This document shows, in pieces, positions 1-3,861 of a DNA stretch of 5,990 nucleotides. The notes under the pieces were generated by a model. That model made no database searches and was not told the origin of the DNA. It was given only the letters and a program-made list of their open reading frames with translations. Each line of letters opens with the position of its first letter. Position 1 is the stretch's first letter. The stretch spans positions 1 through 5,990 of the forward strand of contig DAOTUC010000129.1 of NCBI GenBank assembly GCA_034437315.1, given 5' to 3'. Both the position numbers and the translations under genes were made by a program. Source of the stretch: DSAR01 sp034437315. Lineage in GTDB: Bacteria > Chloroflexota > Anaerolineae > B4-G1.

Positions 1-652
1 TTTTGAGATAGAGCCCGCCGCCGTATTCGGCGCTGCCGCTCAGGACCGGCGTGGCGACGAAGCGCACCAGCGCATCCTCGGCGTAGACGTTGCCGCCCTG
101 GTTCGCCGTCTGGCCGTTGACGAAGGCCAACATGTGCAGCGTGACCGTCACGTCCCCGCTGATGCGGATCGCGCGTCGCTGGTTCTCGCCATTCACGGTG
201 CTAAGGCCAGCGTCAGGCGTCCAGGTATTTACCGGAGGTGCATCCGAGTGGAGATAGGCGTACCCCCCGCGCAGCGTCAGGCTCTTGGTCACCTCGACGA
301 CGTTCTGTATCTCTTCGCTCCCGCCGCCGGTATATACGGCTTCTTGGCTGTTATCCAGCGCGGCGATGAGCACCACGTCCCCGTCGTTGGCCTGATCGAC
401 AGCGTGCTGGATCGTCTGGCACGGCGCTGTATCGTCCGTGCAATCGCCGCTATCGTTGCCACTGTGTGACGAGACGTAACGGGTCGTCACGTCCGTGACA
501 GCGACCGGGCTTGAAGAAAGGCCTCCCACAACTGGCTGAGCCTGCGCCACGTCCAGGCCCCGGCCCAGCGCTCCCATCAGCCCCAGCACCATTACCAGGG
601 CCAACATCCCCAATACCATAGAAAAACAAGCGACCCACCGTCGACTACCCAT
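1..652 (-). CDS. Secreted parallel beta-helix (pectin-lyase-fold-like) protein, 3' end cut by window edge
   Basis: The frame is open from an ATG at 652 to the window edge, giving 217 residues with no stop. The start is supported by a strong ribosome binding site (GGAGGT at 659-664). Residues 1-38 form a signal peptide: basic start (MGSRRW), hydrophobic core (about 7-29) and cleavage site AQA|QP after residue 38, so the product is exported. Residues 58-97 carry the block RYVSSHSGNDSGDC...PCQTIQHAVD...GDVVLIA with Cys71 and Cys78. This block typically opens secreted beta-helix proteins of Chloroflexota and relatives. Residues 118-217 look like early beta-helix rungs (SLTLRGGY, RRAIRISGDVTVTL, GGNVYAEDA, SAEYGGGLYLK). 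The family is often large and repetitive, so much more probably lies to the left. The substrate or ligand is unknown, and adhesin, polysaccharide-acting or structural roles are all possible. It is unrelated to the upstream repair genes and separated from them by a repeat array. I am confident of the gene and secretion, moderately so of the fold. Confidence 0.85.
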   Translation of the reverse strand, partial: MGSRRWVACFSMVLGMLALVMVLGLMGALGRGLDVAQAQPVVGGLSSSPVAVTDVTTRYVSSHSGNDSGDCTDDTAPCQTIQHAVDQANDGDVVLIAALDNSQEAVYTGGGSEEIQNVVEVTKSLTLRGGYAYLHSDAPPVNTWTPDAGLSTVNGENQRRAIRISGDVTVTLHMLAFVNGQTANQGGNVYAEDALVRFVATPVLSGSAEYGGGLYLK

Positions 653-658
653 CTGCCC

Positions 659-664
659 ACCTCC
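659..664 (-). promoter_or_regulatory. Ribosome binding site of the secreted beta-helix gene
   Basis: In the transcript direction the sequence is GGAGGT followed by six bases and then the ATG at 652. This is a near-perfect Shine-Dalgarno sequence at good spacing. It fixes the start of the secreted protein. It lies immediately next to the last unit of the heptamer array. Confidence 0.8.
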
Positions 665-755
665 ATTCTCAACTCTCAATTCTTAATTCTTAATTCTTAA
701 TCCTCGATCCTCAGTTCTCAATTCTCAACTCTCGCCTCTCAACTCTCGTCTCTCG
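665..755. repeat. Array of thirteen 7-bp tandem repeats (consensus ATTCTCA / TGAGAAT)
   Basis: Read on the plus strand from 665 in steps of seven, the units are ATTCTCA, ACTCTCA, ATTCTTA, ATTCTTA, ATTCTTA, ATCCTCG, ATCCTCA, GTTCTCA, ATTCTCA, ACTCTCG, CCTCTCA, ACTCTCG and TCTCTCG. That is 91 bases with no insertion or deletion breaking the phase. Positions 4 to 6 of the unit are CTC or CTT throughout; positions 1, 2 and 7 vary most. Three consecutive units (679-699) are identical, which points to recent duplication within an older, diverged array. The array is AT-richer than its surroundings and strongly strand-asymmetric: pyrimidine-rich on plus, purine-rich in the transcript. It contains no inverted repeat, so it is neither a hairpin terminator nor a CRISPR array. 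Heptanucleotide tandem repeats between genes are known from filamentous cyanobacteria (STRR elements); kinship to those is not claimed. Confidence 0.9.
693..721 (-). promoter_or_regulatory. Possible sigma-70-type promoter inside the repeat array (weak)
   Basis: In the transcript direction TTGAGA (721-716, five of six matches to TTGACA) is followed by exactly 17 bases and then AAGAAT (698-693, four of six matches to TATAAT). The -10 element would sit 40 bases before the ATG of the secreted protein. The location is sensible because this gene needs expression independent of the repair operon. However, the array repeats near-copies of both hexamers every seven bases, so chance matches are expected. 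Confidence 0.22.
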
Positions 756-756
756 T

Positions 757-1611
757 CTAATACGCAACCTCCGCGATCTGCTCGAAATCCAGGTCAATCT
801 CGTCCGCCAAATTCTCTAAATTGACGTCTGCTTCCCATCCCGCTTCAATCTCTTCCAGCGATCCGGCCTCGATCCCGCGCCCGCACAGGGAACGGTAGCG
901 GCAGTAGTTGCAGCGCTGCTGGCGGGTCGCTAACGGCCACACGTCGTCGGTCACACCGGTTATCGTTTTGACCAGGTTGCGCAAATAGGCCTCGTCCGCC
1001 TCGTACCGGTCGACGTCGTAGATGAAGCGCTCCGGCAGATCGGGGAAGTCGGCGAACCAGTAGACCATCTCCACCTGCTCCGGCGCGACCGCTTCGCCAG
1101 CGAGTTGAAGTCCGGCCCGGACCAACAGGTAGGGATAGACGCGCGTCTGCAAGCGTCCGACCAGCCGGTCGCGGGGCGGCCGTTTGCGCGAGGTCTTCCA
1201 ATCGACGATGACGGCCCGCTCCCCCGGCGTCACCGCGACGAGGTCGTATTTGGCCGCCAGGCGGTATCCCGCCAGCGGTTCCGGAAGCGGCGTCGAAAGC
1301 AATACCTCCGGGTAGCGCAGCGCTGGCAGGTCATCCGGCCCATTTTCCAGGTAATTGCGCCACCAGCGCCGAAGGTCGGGATCCGTCGCCATCCGGGACA
1401 AGCGCTCTGCCGAGAGTCCGGTCAGACGCTGATGAATCATCCGGTGGAACGCCGCGCCCTGGCGGAGATAGCGCTCGTTTGCCAGATCCGGCTCGGTTTC
1501 CGGGGCCGGCCACGCCACACGGTCGACGTAGCGCAATTGGAAGCGGCGCGGGCAATCGACGTAATCCTGCAAGCTCGCTTGGCTAAATTGGAAGTCTTCG
1601 GGTAGACGCAT
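757..1611 (-). CDS. Stand-alone RecB/AddB-type PD-(D/E)XK nuclease with predicted 4Fe-4S cluster
   Basis: This 284-residue protein is a predicted metal-dependent DNA exonuclease of the RecB/AddB/Cas4 group. Residues 9-28 give the typical entry (FSQASLQDYVDCPRRFQLRY) with Cys20. Catalytic positions follow in order: His56 (GAAFHRMIH), Glu102 (YPEVLL), Asp123 (AAKYDLV), Asp137-x-Lys139 (VIVDWKTS) and Gln155/Tyr159 (QTRVYPYLL). Cys234, Cys237 and Cys243 (CNYCRYRSLC) complete a four-cysteine set. From memory, the C-x2-C-x5-C spacing matches the iron-sulfur cluster of Bacillus AddB. The ATG at 1611 is chosen because it has a good ribosome binding site and lies one base after the helicase stop (TGA-G-ATG). 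The frame is open further upstream, but that stretch only overlaps the helicase gene. The last 34 residues are an acidic tail with 12 Asp/Glu and no Lys/Arg. Context makes it the nuclease subunit of the two upstream proteins, neither of which has a nuclease domain. A Cas4-like role is less likely because no CRISPR genes are present. Confidence 0.92.
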   Translation of the reverse strand: MRLPEDFQFSQASLQDYVDCPRRFQLRYVDRVAWPAPETEPDLANERYLRQGAAFHRMIHQRLTGLSAERLSRMATDPDLRRWWRNYLENGPDDLPALRYPEVLLSTPLPEPLAGYRLAAKYDLVAVTPGERAVIVDWKTSRKRPPRDRLVGRLQTRVYPYLLVRAGLQLAGEAVAPEQVEMVYWFADFPDLPERFIYDVDRYEADEAYLRNLVKTITGVTDDVWPLATRQQRCNYCRYRSLCGRGIEAGSLEEIEAGWEADVNLENLADEIDLDFEQIAEVAY

Positions 1612-1612
1612 C

Positions 1613-3853
1613 TCATCCCTCCCAGAATTCCTGCAACGCGATAAAGGGCGCCGCCGGATGCTGGTCGCCGCGCCGGCCGCTGTTCCAGGTGATGATGAGC
1701 GCTTTCCGTGCCCGCGTGATCCCCACGTAGAGCAGCCGCAACCGTTCGGCGGCGTAATCCATGCGCGCCTCGCGCGTCGCTTCGCCTTCCTCATAGACGC
1801 CGCCGGTGCGCAGGGCCTCTAGTTGGTCCAGGGCCTCCGCCTCCAGGTTCAAGTGGTCGCGGACGAACCATTTCTCGGCGATGAACTGGTCGTGGGACCG
1901 CGCCGAGGGGAAGTTGTAATCGTTGACCGACATCAGGTAGACCCGGTCCCATTCCAATCCCTTCGCCTTGTGCACCGTCGCCACGACCACCTGGCCTTTG
2001 TGTGCGTCGGGGTCGAATCCCACATCCTCCCCTGCCAGTCCCAGGAACCGCCGCTCATTGCGGGCGATGACGGCCAATTCGGCGGTCAATTCCGGCAAGC
2101 GCCAATCGGGATGCGCGTCGCTGGCCCGTCGCAGGAGCACGGCCAACTTGTGGGCCACGGCCAGATCGCCCGGCTCCTCGAAAAGGTCCTGGGCCAGCGT
2201 CAGGATCAACTGGTCGATGGGCAGCACCGTGGCCCCTTGCCAGCGCCGCACGAGTTGGCGAAACTCGGCCAACTGCTCGCGGACGTCGCTTACATCGCCC
2301 GCCTCCGCCGGCAAATCCACCAGGTCGAACCAATCGGAACCGGTGCGCGGCCACAGGAAATCCTCGACCCGCCGGCATTTGCGCAGCGCCTTGGCGACGA
2401 GGTTCACGCGCGCTTGTGCTTCCTCATCCTCGCGGTCCTCGCGCCGCCAGACCTGATAGACGCGGGCCAGCTTCTTGGGCGCGGCCGGATCGGCCAGGTA
2501 ATTGACCAGGTTGCCCAGCGCGCCCGCCGCCTCGCGGGTCGAGATGGTGCTGCGCAGGAGTTCGATGCACGCTAACCCCTGTTGTTTCAGCGCCTCGGTC
2601 ACCTGGAACCCGCGCCGGTTGCGCGGCGTCAGCACCGCGACCGTCTCGTCGGGATGTTCCGGCAGCCAGCGGGCCAGGGAATCGACCACGGCCCCCAACT
2701 CCTCCACCGGCGTGAACTTGCGCCCGATGACCTTGACTTGCGTGGGATCGTCGGGCGGGTTGGGCTGGGGATCGCCGGGCGGCGTCGGTTTGATGTGGGG
2801 TTCGGTTAGCGCGTCCCGGATCTGGGCCGTTGGGTGTTGTTCCTGCGTCCAGTCGATCAGATAATTGGCTAGTTTGATGATCGAAAGGGTCGAGCGGCCG
2901 GAGGCGGGCAGATTGCGGCGCGCGACGCCCAGCTCATCCCGAAAATCGCGTAGATAATGAGGGCTGGCGGTGGTAAAGGTCTCGTAGATAGCCTGGTTGG
3001 GGTCGCCGACGCGGACCCAGTTCCCCTCCGGGCCAACCAGTTTGCGCAGGATCCGCTCTTGCAAGCGGCTGCTGTCCTGAGCCTCGTCCTCCAGGATGTA
3101 GGGCCATTGCCGCCGCAGCCGTTCCAAATATTCCGGGTCCAGTTCCAGCGCCATTAGCGCCAGCCGGATCAGGTCGTCAAAATCGACGGCGCCCCGGTAG
3201 GTCAGCGCCCGCTGGTAATCGGCGTAAATGGCGCATCCCATCTCGGCCAACGGCAACGGCTGGATGGCGCTCTTGAGCCTGTTCGCCAGCTCCTGTGGGG
3301 TGAGCTGCTCGTCCTTGGCCAACCGGATGAAGCTGCGGGCGACGTCGGCCGCCAGGGCCGGCCATTGTCCCCGGCGAGCCCACTCGCGCTTGCCCTCGTC
3401 TAATTCGAGCGACAAGAGCGGGTCGAGCGCATTGGGATGGCTGCGTAACCAGGCCTCCGTCACCTCCTGCCGGATGCGGTCGGCCTCCCGCTCGTCCACA
3501 ATCTGGAAATCGTCGGACAGGCCCACCAGGCCAGGCCGCTCGCGGACGATGTCGTGGGCCAGGCCGTGGAGCGTGCGCACCCGGTAACCCAGGTGGGGCA
3601 ACAGCCCCATCACCTGCACGAAAGCGCCCACCCGGCTGGCGAAGTTATCGACGGCCGAGTTGACCAGGGTCACGACCAGCACCTCTCGGGGATGCTGGGC
3701 GTCGACGTGCTGTGATAGCCCGCTCTCGGCGACGAGCTTGGCCGCCAGGGCGGAAAGCGTGTAGGTCTTCCCGCTCCCCGGCACCGCGGAGACGCCCATC
3801 CGCCCGGCGGTGTAATCGAGCACTTCCTGTTGTTTGGGACGTGGTTTGAACAT
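1613..3853 (-). CDS. UvrD/AddA-type superfamily 1A DNA helicase (active motor, no nuclease domain)
   Basis: This 746-residue protein is a predicted ATP-driven 3'-5' DNA translocase. Motifs appear in order: Q motif (KQQEVL, 7-12), Walker A (AVPGSGKT, 23-30), Ia (VVTLVNSAVDNF, 60-71), TLHGLA (94-99), VDFDDLI (223-229), Walker B (ILEDEAQDSS, 253-262, with Asp256/Glu257), III (VGDPNQAIY, 282-290), V (VVVATVHKAKGLEWDRVYL, 622-640) and VI (RLRLLYVGITRARKAL, 704-719). All catalytic positions look intact. The motif IV region reads NLPASGRSTLSII (314-326) rather than the usual NYRS. A proline-rich linker (about 352-371) separates the two motor halves. The protein ends about 30 residues after motif VI, so it lacks the C-terminal nuclease of AddA and RecB (about 1,200 residues). 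The ATG at 3853 is chosen because the Q motif follows at once and it lies eight bases after the preceding stop. The upstream in-frame extension only overlaps the previous gene. No Shine-Dalgarno sequence precedes it (ACCAACCT), so translation probably depends on coupling. UvrD or PcrA is less likely given the neighbours. Confidence 0.95.
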   Translation of the reverse strand: MFKPRPKQQEVLDYTAGRMGVSAVPGSGKTYTLSALAAKLVAESGLSQHVDAQHPREVLVVTLVNSAVDNFASRVGAFVQVMGLLPHLGYRVRTLHGLAHDIVRERPGLVGLSDDFQIVDEREADRIRQEVTEAWLRSHPNALDPLLSLELDEGKREWARRGQWPALAADVARSFIRLAKDEQLTPQELANRLKSAIQPLPLAEMGCAIYADYQRALTYRGAVDFDDLIRLALMALELDPEYLERLRRQWPYILEDEAQDSSRLQERILRKLVGPEGNWVRVGDPNQAIYETFTTASPHYLRDFRDELGVARRNLPASGRSTLSIIKLANYLIDWTQEQHPTAQIRDALTEPHIKPTPPGDPQPNPPDDPTQVKVIGRKFTPVEELGAVVDSLARWLPEHPDETVAVLTPRNRRGFQVTEALKQQGLACIELLRSTISTREAAGALGNLVNYLADPAAPKKLARVYQVWRREDREDEEAQARVNLVAKALRKCRRVEDFLWPRTGSDWFDLVDLPAEAGDVSDVREQLAEFRQLVRRWQGATVLPIDQLILTLAQDLFEEPGDLAVAHKLAVLLRRASDAHPDWRLPELTAELAVIARNERRFLGLAGEDVGFDPDAHKGQVVVATVHKAKGLEWDRVYLMSVNDYNFPSARSHDQFIAEKWFVRDHLNLEAEALDQLEALRTGGVYEEGEATREARMDYAAERLRLLYVGITRARKALIITWNSGRRGDQHPAAPFIALQEFWEG
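1618..1622 (-). promoter_or_regulatory. Ribosome binding site of the nuclease gene, inside the end of the helicase gene
   Basis: In the transcript direction GGAGG is followed by six bases (GATGAG) and the ATG at 1611. The site lies within the last codons of the helicase gene, whose TGA occupies 1615-1613. Ribosomes ending the helicase can therefore restart directly on the nuclease. It decides the nuclease start in favour of 1611 over the in-frame ATG at 1794. Confidence 0.75.
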
Positions 3854-3861
3854 AGGTTGGT

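Noticed and set aside
450..638. Small minus-strand reading frame of 62 codons inside the secreted protein gene
   Set aside because: It is in another frame from the signal peptide and beta-helix gene, which has the ribosome binding site and recognisable protein features. The composition (Gly/Pro/Arg-rich) is that of a shadow frame.
665..755. Repeat array read as CRISPR, with the nuclease as Cas4
   Set aside because: Units are 7 bp and contiguous with no spacers, and no other Cas gene is visible. The nuclease is better explained by the adjacent helicase subunits.
653..756. Rho-independent terminator after the nuclease gene
   Set aside because: No inverted repeat followed by a T-run was found in the transcript direction. 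The strand is almost all purine, so it cannot fold on itself.
757..1794. Longer 345-residue version of the nuclease starting at 1794
   Set aside because: The 61 extra residues lie entirely over the helicase motif V-VI coding end, are arginine-rich and low in quality, and the family-typical entry (SQASLQDYVDCP) follows directly after the ATG at 1611, which has its own ribosome binding site.
1823..2575. Long plus-strand reading frames opposite the helicase and AddB-like genes (also 1105-1605 and 4060-4620)
   Set aside because: They are antisense to genes with full motif sets, rich in Arg, Gln and Gly, and show no recognisable domain. Long antisense frames are expected in GC-rich coding DNA.
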